From Glacieibacterium arshaanense (lineage in GTDB: Bacteria; Pseudomonadota; Alphaproteobacteria; Sphingomonadales; Sphingomonadaceae), in the NCBI RefSeq assembly GCF_004681125.1, contig NZ_SIHO01000004.1, forward strand, positions 62,001 to 126,000: 64,000 nucleotides of DNA. The letters are read 5' to 3'. The position numbers and the translations under genes were made by a program. The stretch's first letter is position 1, and each line of letters begins with the position of its first letter. A model generated the notes under the pieces. The model made no database searches, was not told the origin of the DNA, and saw nothing but the letters and a program-made list of their open reading frames with translations. Below are positions 36,250 through 48,040 of this stretch, piece by piece.

Positions 36250-38519
36250 GACATCGCCCCCGTCGCGGCGAGCACGGCCAGCGTCACCAGATCGCTGGCG
36301 GTGCTGGTCATTGGTGCGACCTGTACCGGCTTCGACATGCCCATCAGCAGCGGCCCGATCATCTTGCCGCTACCGAGTTCCTTGAGCAGCTTTGCCGAAA
36401 TGTTTGCCGACTGCAGGCCGGGCATGATCAGCACGTTCGCGGGCCCCGACAGCCGCGAGAACGGATAGCGGTCGGCCATCATCGGATTGAGCGCCACGTC
36501 GGGCGACATTTCGCCTTCATATTCGAAGCTGACGCGGCGTTCGTCGAGCAGCGTGATGGCATCGCGGATATTGGCGAGGAACTGGCCCGGCGGGTTGCCG
36601 AACGTCGAATAGCTCAGGAACGCGACGCGCGGCTCCTGGCCAAGGCGGCGCGCCACCGCGGCGGTCTGTTCGGCGATATCGGCGAGCATCTGTGACGACG
36701 GGCGCTCATTGACCGTGGTGTCGGCGATGAAGATCGTGCTCGACCGGCCGACCCACATGTGGATGCCGAACGGGATATGCCCCGGCGCGGGGTCGATGAC
36801 CTGCCGGACCTGGCTGAAGCTCTGCGCGAAATTGCGCGTCACGCCGGTCATCATTGCATCGACTTCGCCGAGTTCGAGCATCAGCGCGCCAAAGATGTTG
36901 CGTTCGTGGTTCACCATGCGCTCGACGTCGCGCAGCACATGGCCACGGCGCTGCAGCCGGGCATAGAGCAGCTCGACCATGCGCGGCACCAGCGGGCTGT
37001 TGGCGCTGTTGTGGATTTCGAAGCTGTCGATGTCCTCGGGCGATACGCCGATGCGTTCCAGTCCCTCACGGACCGGCGCTTCGCGGCCGATCAGCACCGG
37101 CTCGCCGAAGCCGCTCGACCGGTAGCTGACCGCGGCACGCAGCACGACTTCCTGCTCGCCTTCGGCAAACACCACGCGGCGCGGGCGGGCGCGCGCGGCC
37201 TCGAAGCTGCCCGCGAGCACGCCGGTCGTCGGGTTGAGCCGGGCGCGCAGTTGCTGGCGGTAGGCATCTTCGTCGAAGAACGGCTTGCGCGCCACGCCCG
37301 ATGCCATCGCCGCCTTGGCGACGGCGACGGGGATGGCTTCGATCAGCCGCGGATCGAACGGTGCCGGGATGATGTATTCGGGGCCGAAGTTGCGCGCCTT
37401 GCCGCCATAGGCCGCGGCGACCTCATCGGGCACCTGCTGGCGCGCCAGATCGGCGATGGCGTTGGCAGCGGCAAGCTTCATTTCCTCGTTGATCGTCGTC
37501 GCGCGCACGTCGAGCGCGCCGCGGAAGATGTACGGGAAACCGAGCACGTTGTTGACCTGGTTCGGATAGTCCGAACGGCCGGTGGCCATGATCGCATCGG
37601 TACGGATGGCGTGGACTTCCTCCGGCGTGATTTCGGGGTCGGGGTTGGCCATCGCGAAAATTATCGGGTTCGGCGCCATCGAGGCGACCATTTCGGCAGT
37701 CACCGCGCCCTTGGCCGACAGCCCAAAGAACACGTCGGCGCCGCGCATCGCCTCGGCCAGCGTACGGTCGGGGGTGGCGGCGGCATGCGCCGACTTCCAC
37801 TGGTTCATGCCCTCGGTCCGGCCCTGCCAGATGACGCCCTTGGTGTCGCACATGATGACGTTGTCGGGCTTGACGCCCATTGCCTTGACCAGTTCAGTGC
37901 AGGCGATCGACGCGGCGCCGGCGCCGTTGACCACGAGTTTGATGTCGGCGGGCTTGCGGCCCGTGAGGAACAGCGCGTTGATCAGGCCGGCGGCGGCGAT
38001 GATCGCGGTGCCGTGCTGGTCGTCATGGAACACCGGAATGTTCATGCGCTCGCGCAGCGTCTGCTCGATGATGAAGCATTCGGGCGCCTTGATGTCTTCA
38101 AGGTTGATGCCGCCGAAGCTCGGCTCCATCAGCTCGACGGCGTTGACGAAGCGGTCGACGTCTTCGGTGGCGAGCTCGAGGTCGATTGAATCGATATCGG
38201 CAAAGCGCTTGAACAGCACCGCCTTGCCTTCCATCACCGGCTTCGAAGCCAGCGCGCCAAGGTTGCCGAGGCCGAGAATAGCCGTGCCGTTCGAAATCAC
38301 CGCCACAAGGTTACCCTTGATCGTGTAGTCGTACGCCGCGTCAGGGTCCTTGGCGATCGCCAGCACCGGCACCGCGACTCCGGGGGAGTAGGCGAGGCTG
38401 AGGTCGCGCTGCGTCGCCATCGGCTTTGATGCGATGATCTCGATCTTGCCGGGGCGGCCATTGGCATGGAACCGCAGCGCCTCCTGGTCGGAGAACTCTT
38501 TGGCTTTATCGTCGGACAT
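36246..38519 (-). CDS. maeB: NADP-dependent malic enzyme with C-terminal phosphotransacetylase-like domain
   Basis: Converts malate to pyruvate, CO2 and NADPH in the cytoplasm. Residues about 1-430 form the malic enzyme (YSPGVAVPVLAIAKDP, FHDDQHGTAIIAAAGLINAL, VVNGAGAASIACTEL, FAMANPDPEI). From about 430 to the end comes a phosphate-acetyltransferase-like domain (VFAEGEQEVVLRAA, IFIADTTVNERPSSQML, LIMPGLQSANISAKLL) that in MaeB regulates by binding acetyl-CoA. The 757-residue length is standard for this hybrid. The ATG at 38519 is chosen over 38564. The gene diverges from mutS and is coupled to the following hydrolase. Confidence 0.95.
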   Translation of the reverse strand: MSDDKAKEFSDQEALRFHANGRPGKIEIIASKPMATQRDLSLAYSPGVAVPVLAIAKDPDAAYDYTIKGNLVAVISNGTAILGLGNLGALASKPVMEGKAVLFKRFADIDSIDLELATEDVDRFVNAVELMEPSFGGINLEDIKAPECFIIEQTLRERMNIPVFHDDQHGTAIIAAAGLINALFLTGRKPADIKLVVNGAGAASIACTELVKAMGVKPDNVIMCDTKGVIWQGRTEGMNQWKSAHAAATPDRTLAEAMRGADVFFGLSAKGAVTAEMVASMAPNPIIFAMANPDPEITPEEVHAIRTDAIMATGRSDYPNQVNNVLGFPYIFRGALDVRATTINEEMKLAAANAIADLARQQVPDEVAAAYGGKARNFGPEYIIPAPFDPRLIEAIPVAVAKAAMASGVARKPFFDEDAYRQQLRARLNPTTGVLAGSFEAARARPRRVVFAEGEQEVVLRAAVSYRSSGFGEPVLIGREAPVREGLERIGVSPEDIDSFEIHNSANSPLVPRMVELLYARLQRRGHVLRDVERMVNHERNIFGALMLELGEVDAMMTGVTRNFAQSFSQVRQVIDPAPGHIPFGIHMWVGRSSTIFIADTTVNERPSSQMLADIAEQTAAVARRLGQEPRVAFLSYSTFGNPPGQFLANIRDAITLLDERRVSFEYEGEMSPDVALNPMMADRYPFSRLSGPANVLIMPGLQSANISAKLLKELGSGKMIGPLLMGMSKPVQVAPMTSTASDLVTLAVLAATGAMS

Positions 38520-38651
38520 CGAGCACCTTTCACGCGCCGGGCGATACTGCACGGCCCGGTTCAAGGCTCGCTAGCATAGCTGTCCGCGCCTTGCACGTCA
38601 TGCGCGCAAAATCACGCGCGGTGCTTGGTGACGTTGCCGGCAGCGCAGGCT

Positions 38652-41294
38652 ATGACACGGGCGATGACCGCCCCGCCTGCTCCCGAGATACCCGACACCG
38701 CCTCGCCGATGATGGCGCAGTATCTGGGCATCAAGGCCGGCGTGCCCGATTGCCTGTTGTTCTACCGGATGGGCGATTTCTACGAATTGTTCTTCGACGA
38801 CGCGGTGGCCGCCAGCGCGACGCTCGATATCGCGCTGACCAAGCGTGGCCTGCATCTCGGTGCCGATATCCCGATGTGCGGCGTGCCGGTGCACAGCAGC
38901 GAAGCCTATCTGATGCGGCTGATCCGCGCCGGGCATCGCGTGGCGATTGCCGAACAGATCGAGGACCCGGCGGCGGCCAAAAAGCGCGGCAGCAAAAGTG
39001 TCGTCGCACGTGCCGTGGTGCGCGTGGTGACGCCGGGGACCTTGACCGAGGATGCGCTGCTCGAGGCCCGCAGCGCCAATTGGCTGGCGAGCGTGGCGCA
39101 GGTCGGCGGCATGGCGGGGCTGGCGTGGTGCGACGTCTCGACCGGCGAATTCCGCACGCTAGCGTGTGCGCCCGCGGCGCTCGAACCCGAACTGGCGCGC
39201 ATTGCGCCCGCCGAAATCATCGCGCCCGCCGACTGGGAAATTCCCGGCTGGTTCGGGGCACCGCCCACACCGCGACCCGCGGGCGACTTCGATTCGCTGC
39301 GCGGCGAGGCACGGCTCAAGGCGCAGTTCGATGTCGCGACACTCGACGGCTTCGGCAGCTTCAGCCGTGCCGAACTCGCCGCCGCCGGCGCGCTGCTCGC
39401 CTATCTCGGTGTCGCCGGGCAAGGCCGGATGCCGCTGCTGCTGCCGCCGCTGACGCAACCGCCGGCAGGCCATATGGCGATCGACGCGGCAACACGCGCC
39501 AGCCTCGAACTGGCACGCGCGGCTGACGGTGGCCGCGCCGGCAGCTTGCTCGCGACCATCGACCGCACGGTGACCGGCGCCGGTGCGCGCTTGCTCGCGG
39601 ATGACCTCGCCGCGCCGTTGACCGACGCCGCTGCCATCGGCGACCGGCTCGATCTGGTGGCATGGTTTGTCGGCGACAGCACGACGCGCAGCCGCACCCG
39701 CGGCGCGCTCAAGGCAGCGCCCGACCTGTCGCGCGCATTGTCGCGGCTGGCACTGGGGCGCGGCGGGCCGCGCGACCTTGGCGCGATTCGCGATGGCCTG
39801 ATCGCGGCAACCGCGCTCAAGACACAGCTCACCGAAGCCGCCGCGCTTGACTTGCCACCGCTGCTCGCCGCGACGTTGGGCAACATTGCCGGACACGGCG
39901 AGGACATCGCCGCGCTGGCGCGCGCGCTGGTCGCCGAACCGCCCGTCGATGCCGCATCGGGCGGTTTCATCGTCGCCGGCTATGACGCGGCGCTCGACGA
40001 ACTGCGTGCCGCTTCGGCCGATGGCCGCCAGCTGGTCGCGGCGCTTGAAGCGCGACTGCGCGACGAAACCGGCGTCGCGGCACTCAAGATCCGCCATAAC
40101 AATGTGCTCGGCTATCATATCGAAGTCGCGGCGCGCCACGCCGACCCGCTGATGCGCCCCGACTCGGGCCTGATCCACCGCCAGACGCTGGCGGGCGTCG
40201 TGCGTTTCGGCTCGGTCGAACTTGGCGCGCTGGCAACCCGCATCGCGCAGGCCGGCGACCACGCGCTCGCCGCCGAAGCCGCGCATTTCGAGGAACTGGT
40301 GGCGGGTGTGTTGACCCGCGCGACCGAAATCGCCCGCACGGCAGCGGCGCTCGCACGGCTCGATGTCGCCAGCGCGCTCGCCGAACTGGCGGCGCTCGAA
40401 GGCTGGTCGCGGGCGCTGGTCGATGACAGTTGCGCGTTCGAAATTGCCGGCGGCCGCCATCCTGTGGTCGAGGCGGCGTGCCGCGCGGCGCGCGTGCCGT
40501 TCGTTGCCAATGACTGCGACCTGGGCGTCAAGAACCGCCTGTGGCTGGTCACCGGCCCCAACATGGCAGGTAAATCGACGTTTTTGCGCCAGAACGCGCT
40601 GATCGCGGTGCTCGCGCAGGCGGGGTCGTTCGTGCCGGCGGCGTCGGCGCATATCGGCGTCGTCGACCGGCTGTTCAGTCGCGTCGGTGCGTCGGACAAT
40701 CTCGCGCAGGGGCGTTCGACGTTCATGGTCGAGATGGTCGAAACCGCCGCGATCCTGACGCAGGCGACCAACCGCAGCCTCGTCATTCTCGACGAAGTCG
40801 GGCGCGGCACCTCGACCTATGACGGCCTCGCCATCGCCTGGGCGGTGCTCGAGGCGGTGCACGACACGCTGGCCTGCCGCTGCCTGTTCGCGACGCACTA
40901 TCACGAACTGACGCAGCTTGCCGGGCGCCTCGACGCGCTGGCGCTGGTGACGGTCAAGGTGCGCGAATGGAACGGCAAGCTGGTGTTCCTGCACGAAGTC
41001 GCCAGCGGCGCTGCCGACCGCAGCTACGGACTGGCGGTCGCCGAACTCGCCGGCTTGCCGCGCGCGGTGATTTCGCGCGCACGCTCGGTCCTCGCGCGGC
41101 TCGAGGATGGTCGCGCCAAGACTGGCGGCATCGCAGCCGGCTTGAGCGATCTGCCGCTGTTCGCTGCGGCACCGCCGCCGCCAGCGGTCGACGCGCTGCG
41201 CGTGCGGCTGGCGGCGATCAGCCCCGATCTGCTGTCGCCGCGCGAAGCGCTCGACCTGATTTACGAACTGCGCGCGCTGACCGATCGGGCCTGA
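38652..41294 (+). CDS. mutS: DNA mismatch repair protein MutS
   Basis: The mismatch-recognising ATPase. The mismatch-binding domain begins [22 protein letters not shown], where the Phe and Glu of the FYE motif contact the mismatch. The lever and clamp follow, then the ATPase with Walker [16 protein letters not shown], the STFMVEM signature region and Walker [17 protein letters not shown]. The C-terminus ends in a short tetramer-type tail. About 880 residues, full length. Start choice between ATGs at 38652 and 38664 is open; a TTG at 38625 is less likely. It diverges from maeB. Confidence 0.96.
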   Translation: MTRAMTAPPAPEIPDTASPMMAQYLGIKAGVPDCLLFYRMGDFYELFFDDAVAASATLDIALTKRGLHLGADIPMCGVPVHSSEAYLMRLIRAGHRVAIAEQIEDPAAAKKRGSKSVVARAVVRVVTPGTLTEDALLEARSANWLASVAQVGGMAGLAWCDVSTGEFRTLACAPAALEPELARIAPAEIIAPADWEIPGWFGAPPTPRPAGDFDSLRGEARLKAQFDVATLDGFGSFSRAELAAAGALLAYLGVAGQGRMPLLLPPLTQPPAGHMAIDAATRASLELARAADGGRAGSLLATIDRTVTGAGARLLADDLAAPLTDAAAIGDRLDLVAWFVGDSTTRSRTRGALKAAPDLSRALSRLALGRGGPRDLGAIRDGLIAATALKTQLTEAAALDLPPLLAATLGNIAGHGEDIAALARALVAEPPVDAASGGFIVAGYDAALDELRAASADGRQLVAALEARLRDETGVAALKIRHNNVLGYHIEVAARHADPLMRPDSGLIHRQTLAGVVRFGSVELGALATRIAQAGDHALAAEAAHFEELVAGVLTRATEIARTAAALARLDVASALAELAALEGWSRALVDDSCAFEIAGGRHPVVEAACRAARVPFVANDCDLGVKNRLWLVTGPNMAGKSTFLRQNALIAVLAQAGSFVPAASAHIGVVDRLFSRVGASDNLAQGRSTFMVEMVETAAILTQATNRSLVILDEVGRGTSTYDGLAIAWAVLEAVHDTLACRCLFATHYHELTQLAGRLDALALVTVKVREWNGKLVFLHEVASGAADRSYGLAVAELAGLPRAVISRARSVLARLEDGRAKTGGIAAGLSDLPLFAAAPPPPAVDALRVRLAAISPDLLSPREALDLIYELRALTDRA

Positions 41295-41480
41295 ACCGGC
41301 AGCCCCTGCCAGCAATCCGTGCGCGCCGCACGGTGCCAATTGCCACGTCGAAATTCGACTGCCTCTTAATCACATTATCATTTAAATAAATTTTGTATTT
41401 GTCCCTTGAAATTCGGCATATCAGGCAACATCTGGTGTTCAGGGCCGTTGATGGCCGTAGAGAATTGATGGAGCGAATTG
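41295..41480 (+). promoter_or_regulatory. AT-rich upstream region of the PEPxxWA-CTERM gene
   Basis: The stretch 41365-41400 (TTAATCACATTATCATTTAA and following) is strikingly AT-rich for this genome and lies 80-115 bases before the next start, a likely promoter. No defined operator recognised. Confidence 0.4.
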
Positions 41481-42209
41481 ATGCTGTTTCGCCTTGCTAT
41501 GGTTGCCGCGATTGTCGCTGGCGCCGCGTCTTCGGCGGGGGCCGTGACGACCCTGATGTGGTCGAGCACTGCCGACGTCGGCAAGACCCAGACCGTGAGC
41601 TTTAACGGGCTTTATGGTGCGTCGGTCAATCACCGGACCGTGGCCACGCCGCTCGCCGGCCTGAGTTCGACTCTGGCACTGACGCTGACGAGGGTCAGCG
41701 GCAAGGACTGGACGTTCGACTATGCTGTCGACAACACGTCGCTGGCGCCGGTTGCGGCCTCCAAGGTTTCGGTGTTCGGCTTTGACTCGCTCGGCAAGAT
41801 TTCGGGCGCCAGCTCGACCGGCGCGTTCGGCAGGTCGGGCAGCGGCCCGGTGCCGCTGCTCGGCACCTCGGCCGACGTCTGCTTCCGCGTCAGCGGAAGT
41901 GATTGCACCGGCGGCAACTCGGGTGTGACGATCGACGAACCCCTGTCGAAGGGTAGCCTGACGCTACGCTTCGAACGCGCTACGCCGCTGGTCAATCTGA
42001 ACAACTTCTTCGTGCGTTATGCTGCGGTCACCAACGCCAACAGGTCGATCAACAACGTCAACGGCACCAGCGGTGAGGCCGTGTTGATGGCCGACGCTGT
42101 CGATAGCGTGCCCGAACCGGCCAGCTGGGCGATGATGATTACCGGCTTCGGTCTCATCGGTGGCACGCTGCGCCGCCGGCGCACCACCTTGGCGACCACG
42201 ACCTGCTAA
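41481..42209 (+). CDS. PEPxxWA-CTERM sorting-domain protein of unknown function
   Basis: A 242-residue exported protein. The signal peptide (LFRLAMVAAIVAGAASSAGA) is followed by a beta-rich body with many Ser, Thr and Gly residues and two cysteines (VCFRVSGSDCTGG). The C-terminal sorting signal has SVPEPASWAMM, the hydrophobic ITGFGLIGGTL and an Arg cluster RRRR, typical of PEPxxWA-CTERM proteins processed by an exosortase-like system. The ATG at 41481 has GGAG upstream. Such proteins are usually extracellular and linked to exopolysaccharide or biofilm. The body shows no enzyme motif. A 12-bp stem hairpin follows at 42257. Confidence 0.84.
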   Translation: MLFRLAMVAAIVAGAASSAGAVTTLMWSSTADVGKTQTVSFNGLYGASVNHRTVATPLAGLSSTLALTLTRVSGKDWTFDYAVDNTSLAPVAASKVSVFGFDSLGKISGASSTGAFGRSGSGPVPLLGTSADVCFRVSGSDCTGGNSGVTIDEPLSKGSLTLRFERATPLVNLNNFFVRYAAVTNANRSINNVNGTSGEAVLMADAVDSVPEPASWAMMITGFGLIGGTLRRRRTTLATTTC

Positions 42210-42256
42210 TACCCCGATAGCGCGCGCCGCACCCCCCTGATCGCGGCGCACGTTTA

Positions 42257-42290
42257 GCCGGCCTCCTGTTTCCCCTGGCAGGAGGCCGGC
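42257..42290. terminator. Strong hairpin after the PEPxxWA-CTERM gene
   Basis: GCCGGCCTCCTG at 42257-42268 pairs perfectly with CAGGAGGCCGGC at 42279-42290. No T-run follows, so it may be a processing or attenuating hairpin rather than a classical terminator. Confidence 0.65.
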
Positions 42291-42356
42291 CTCCGTTCGG
42301 CGGCACGGCTGCGGCCACATGTCTGACGCGTCAGGCATGGCGCCGCGTCGGCATTG

Positions 42357-42454
42357 CGCCTATCAATCGTCGCATGTTCCGGCGCTTCAACTTGCTCGTC
42401 AACCGGCGGGCCATCATCGATCGGCGCGCCTTGAGCGCAACCGCGCAGCCATAA
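42357..42454 (+). pseudogene. Detached 5' end of glnD (duplicate leader and first codons)
   Basis: Bases 42357-42428 match 43035-43106 (the glnD leader and start) at 64 of 72 positions, with the ATG at the same offset (42374 versus 43052). It translates as MFRRFNLLVNRRAIIDRR against glnD MSWRFNSLVNRRAIIDRR, then runs into a stop at 42452-42454. It is a remnant, not a working gene, though its start region could still recruit ribosomes. It lies directly before the GNAT gene. Confidence 0.85.
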
Positions 42455-42467
42455 TCAGGAGGCTCGC

Positions 42468-42983
42468 ATGCTGGTCCCGGCAGCCGATAGCGACATTCCG
42501 GCGGTCGCCGCGCTGATGAATCGCGCCTATCGCGGCGAAAGCTCTGGCTGGTCGTCGGAAACATCCTTCATCTCCGGCGACCGAACCTCCGAAGCGCTGT
42601 TGCGCGCCGACCTTGCCGCCGAGCCTGCGGCCGTGCTGCTCAAATGGGTCGACGGGCCGGGGGCCGGTTTCGACGGTTCGGTCTGGTTGCAACCGGTCGC
42701 TGGCAACGTCTGGTATCTTGGATCGCTGGCGGTCGATCCGCACCGGCAGAATGACGGTCTGGGACGCCGGATCCTGGCCGCAGCCGAAGATTGGGCACGT
42801 GCTCGCGACGCCACGCGTATCCGCATGACCGTCGTCAATGTCCGTGAAACGTTGATCGCCTTTTATGGTCGCTGTGGTTATGCACCAACGGGCGCGACCG
42901 AGCCGTTTCCGTATGGCGATGACCGTTTTGGCAAGCCGCTGCGCGACGACCTCGCCTTCGTCATTCTCGAAAAGCCGGTTTGA
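42468..42983 (+). CDS. GNAT-family N-acetyltransferase
   Basis: A 171-residue cytoplasmic acetyltransferase. The acetyl-CoA-binding motif A reads LAVDPHRQNDGLGRRILAAAE, a slight variant of the usual V-x-P-x-x-R/Q-G-x-G-x-G/A. The segment NVRETLIAFYGRCGYAPTG is the typical motif B. The N-terminal DIPAVAALMNRAYRGE fits the family. AGGAGG precedes the ATG. It is flanked by two copies of the glnD 5' region, implying that it was inserted there. Substrate unknown; small-molecule amine acetylation is the default guess. Confidence 0.85.
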   Translation: MLVPAADSDIPAVAALMNRAYRGESSGWSSETSFISGDRTSEALLRADLAAEPAAVLLKWVDGPGAGFDGSVWLQPVAGNVWYLGSLAVDPHRQNDGLGRRILAAAEDWARARDATRIRMTVVNVRETLIAFYGRCGYAPTGATEPFPYGDDRFGKPLRDDLAFVILEKPV

Positions 42984-43051
42984 CCGCCGCCTGGTATATG
43001 CGTCACCGCCAACGGTAGCGCGGCGCGCACAAACCGCCTATCAAACGCTGC

Positions 43052-45820
43052 ATGTCTTGGCGCTTCAACTCGCTCGTCAACCGGCGTGCCATCATCGATC
43101 GGCGCGTCGTCAGCGAAGCACTAGCGGAAATTGCCGAAAAGCACGACCGCGTCGAAGCCCGGCGTGACGCCGCTGCCGCACTGGTCAAGGCGGCGATGGT
43201 CGCGGGGCGCGCCGAACTGCAGCGACGGTTGCTCGAACATCCGTCGCGCGGGCTCGAAGCGGCCGCCGGCTATGCCTTCCTGACCGACCAGATGCTGCGG
43301 CTGATTTTCGATTTCACCATCACCGCACTCTATCCGGTCACCAATCGCACCGCCTCCGAACGCATCACGCTGATCGCGGTCGGCGGCTATGGGCGCGGCG
43401 AAATGGCGCCGTTTTCGGACATCGACGTGATGTTCCTGACGCCGTGGAAACAGACCGCTTGGGGCGAGCAGGTCATCGAAACGATGCTCTATCTGCTCTG
43501 GGACCTCGGTCTCAAGGTCGGCCATTCGACGCGCTCGGTCGATGACATGATCCGCATGGCGAAATCCGACCTCACGATCCGCACCGCGTTGCTTGAATCG
43601 CGCTACGTCTGGGGCGACCAGCCGCTGTACGACGAAGCCTCGGCGCGCTTCCGCAAGGAAGTCGTGGCGGGCACCGCACGCGCCTTCATCGCCGACAAAC
43701 TCGCCGAACGCGACACCCGCCACCAGCGCATGGGCGACAGCCGCTACGTCGTCGAACCCAATTTGAAGGAGGGCAAGGGCGGCCTGCGCGACCTCCACAC
43801 TTTGTTCTGGATCGGCAAATACGCCTATCAGGTGCAGTCGGTGAACGAGCTGGTCGACAAGGGACTGCTCACCGCGCCCGAGCTGCGCCAGTTCCTCAAG
43901 GCCGAAAATTTCCTGTGGGCGGTGCGTTGCAACCTCCACGATATCGCCGGCCGCGCCGAAGAACGGCTGACGTTCGACGTCCAGCGCGAGCTCGCGGTGC
44001 GCATGCGCTATGCCGAGCGCGGCGGCATGTCGGCGGTCGAACGCTTCATGCGCCACTACTTTCTGGTGGCACGTCAGGTCGGTGACTTGACCGGACTGTT
44101 CCTCGCGCACTTGGATGAAAGCTTCGGCCGCGCTGCGTGGCTGCCGACGATCACCCGCAAACCCAAGAAGCTCCACGGTTTCACGCTGCGCCGCGGCCGC
44201 ATCGGCGTGCCGAATGACCGCTTCTTCCACGAAGACCCGGTACGGCTGATCGAAATGTTCGCACTCGCCGACAGCGAAAACCTCGACATTCACCCGCTGG
44301 CGATGCGCCAGGCCGGCCGCGATGCCAATCTGGTCAACGAGAAAGTCCGCCAGGACCCTCGGGCCAACGCGCTGTTCCTGTCGGTGCTGACCAGCAAGAA
44401 TCGACCTGAAACGGTGCTGCGCTGGATGAGCGAGGCGGGCGTCTTCGGGCGCTTCATTCCCGATTTCGGCCGCGTCGTGGCGCAGATGCAGTATGATATG
44501 TACCACCACTATACGGTGGACGAGCACACCATTCGGGCCATCGGCCTGCTGGCGCTGATCGAAGCCGGCAAGCTCAAATCGGATCACCCGCTGTCGACCG
44601 CCATTATCCGCCAGCTGGTGTCGCGGCGCGTGCTCTATGTTGCGGTACTGCTCCACGATATCGCCAAGGGCCGCGGCGGCGACCACAGCGAAATCGGCGC
44701 TGAAATCGCGCTCAAGCTGTGCCCGCGGCTCGGGCTGACACCCGCCGAAACCGAAACCGTCGCCTGGCTGGTGCGCTACCACCTGCTGATGTCGTCGACG
44801 GCGTTCAAACGCGACCTGTCGGACTTCAAGACCATCCTTGATTTCGTCGAAGTCGTCGCTTCGCCCGAACGTCTGCGGCTACTGCTCATTCTGACGGTCG
44901 TCGATATCCGCGCCGTTGGCCCCGGTATCTGGAATGCCTGGAAAGGCCAGTTGCTCGGTGACCTGTACGAAGGTGCCGAGGAGGTGCTGCGGCTCGGGCA
45001 CAAGCAAACCGGTCGCAGCGAACGCATCGCTGCCAAGCAGGCGGCGCTCGCCACCGAGCTGCGCTGGCCGCAGACCAAGTTCGCCGCCTATGCCAAGCGC
45101 CATGCCGATCCCTATTGGGTGGCCGAACCTGCCGATGCCCTGTTGCGCAACGCGCAGCTGGTCGAGGCCGCCGATACCAGCAAGCAGCCACTGTCGATTG
45201 CCACGCATGTCGACGAAGCCTCGGGGACGACGCTGGTCAGCGTCTATGCCAGCGACCATCCGGGACTGTTCTACCGCATCGCCGGGGCGATCTCGCTGGG
45301 CGGCGCCAACATTCTCGACGCGCGCATCCACACGACGCGCGACGGCATGGCGCTCGACAATTTCGTCGTCGCCGACCCGCTCGACCGGCCGTTCAATGAA
45401 CCGACGCAGCTGGCGCGCTTGAAGCGCACGATCGAGGATGTGCTGACCGGCAAGGTCCGGCTCGCCGACAAGCTGGCGGCACGACCACTGGCGCGCCGCC
45501 GCGCCGATGTGTTCAAGGTCGAACCCAATGTGCTCATGGATAACCGCGCGTCGAACCGCTACACCGTCGTCGAAGTCAGCGCGCTCGACCGGCCGGCGCT
45601 GCTCTATTCGCTGACCAACACCTTCTTCAACGCGCGCGTGACGATCCATTCGGCGCACATCGCAACCTACGGCGAACGCGCCACCGACACCTTCTACATC
45701 ACCGACCTCACCGGCGAAAAAATCGACAACGGCCCGCGCCTCAAGGCGCTCGAAAAGCGCTTGCTCGAAGTCGCGAGCGGCGCCGTCGAACGCGCCGAAA
45801 CCGTTCAGGCGGCGCAATAG
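43052..45820 (+). CDS. glnD: [Protein-PII] uridylyltransferase / uridylyl-removing enzyme
   Basis: The glutamine sensor that uridylylates PII (GlnB/GlnK) when nitrogen is short and removes UMP when glutamine is plentiful. The nucleotidyltransferase site is GGYGRGEMAPFSDIDVMFL. An HD phosphohydrolase domain carries HHYTVDEHT and LLHDIAKGRGGDHSE. Two ACT domains near the C-terminus begin about TTLVSVYASDHPGLFYRIAG and YTVVEVSALDRPALLYSLT. The length of 922 residues is standard. Its target GlnK is at 56.4 kb. A partial duplicate of its first codons lies upstream of the GNAT gene. Confidence 0.96.
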   Translation: MSWRFNSLVNRRAIIDRRVVSEALAEIAEKHDRVEARRDAAAALVKAAMVAGRAELQRRLLEHPSRGLEAAAGYAFLTDQMLRLIFDFTITALYPVTNRTASERITLIAVGGYGRGEMAPFSDIDVMFLTPWKQTAWGEQVIETMLYLLWDLGLKVGHSTRSVDDMIRMAKSDLTIRTALLESRYVWGDQPLYDEASARFRKEVVAGTARAFIADKLAERDTRHQRMGDSRYVVEPNLKEGKGGLRDLHTLFWIGKYAYQVQSVNELVDKGLLTAPELRQFLKAENFLWAVRCNLHDIAGRAEERLTFDVQRELAVRMRYAERGGMSAVERFMRHYFLVARQVGDLTGLFLAHLDESFGRAAWLPTITRKPKKLHGFTLRRGRIGVPNDRFFHEDPVRLIEMFALADSENLDIHPLAMRQAGRDANLVNEKVRQDPRANALFLSVLTSKNRPETVLRWMSEAGVFGRFIPDFGRVVAQMQYDMYHHYTVDEHTIRAIGLLALIEAGKLKSDHPLSTAIIRQLVSRRVLYVAVLLHDIAKGRGGDHSEIGAEIALKLCPRLGLTPAETETVAWLVRYHLLMSSTAFKRDLSDFKTILDFVEVVASPERLRLLLILTVVDIRAVGPGIWNAWKGQLLGDLYEGAEEVLRLGHKQTGRSERIAAKQAALATELRWPQTKFAAYAKRHADPYWVAEPADALLRNAQLVEAADTSKQPLSIATHVDEASGTTLVSVYASDHPGLFYRIAGAISLGGANILDARIHTTRDGMALDNFVVADPLDRPFNEPTQLARLKRTIEDVLTGKVRLADKLAARPLARRRADVFKVEPNVLMDNRASNRYTVVEVSALDRPALLYSLTNTFFNARVTIHSAHIATYGERATDTFYITDLTGEKIDNGPRLKALEKRLLEVASGAVERAETVQAAQ

Positions 45821-45882
45821 CCGCACCTCAAGCGTTGACGCGGGTTAGCCGGGTGCGCTTATAGCGGCGCAGCAGGAGACGC

Positions 45883-48027
<2,145 letters not shown>

Positions 48028-48040
48028 CAGCACTGACACC

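Noticed and set aside
38625-38651. TTG start extending mutS upstream
   Set aside because: ATG codons at 38652 and 38664 lie just downstream, and the added residues show no MutS similarity.
39159-41339. A 726-codon minus-strand open frame opposite mutS
   Set aside because: Same GC-driven antisense effect. The composition (Arg, Gly, Gln-rich) is not protein-like, and mutS motifs are intact on the plus strand.
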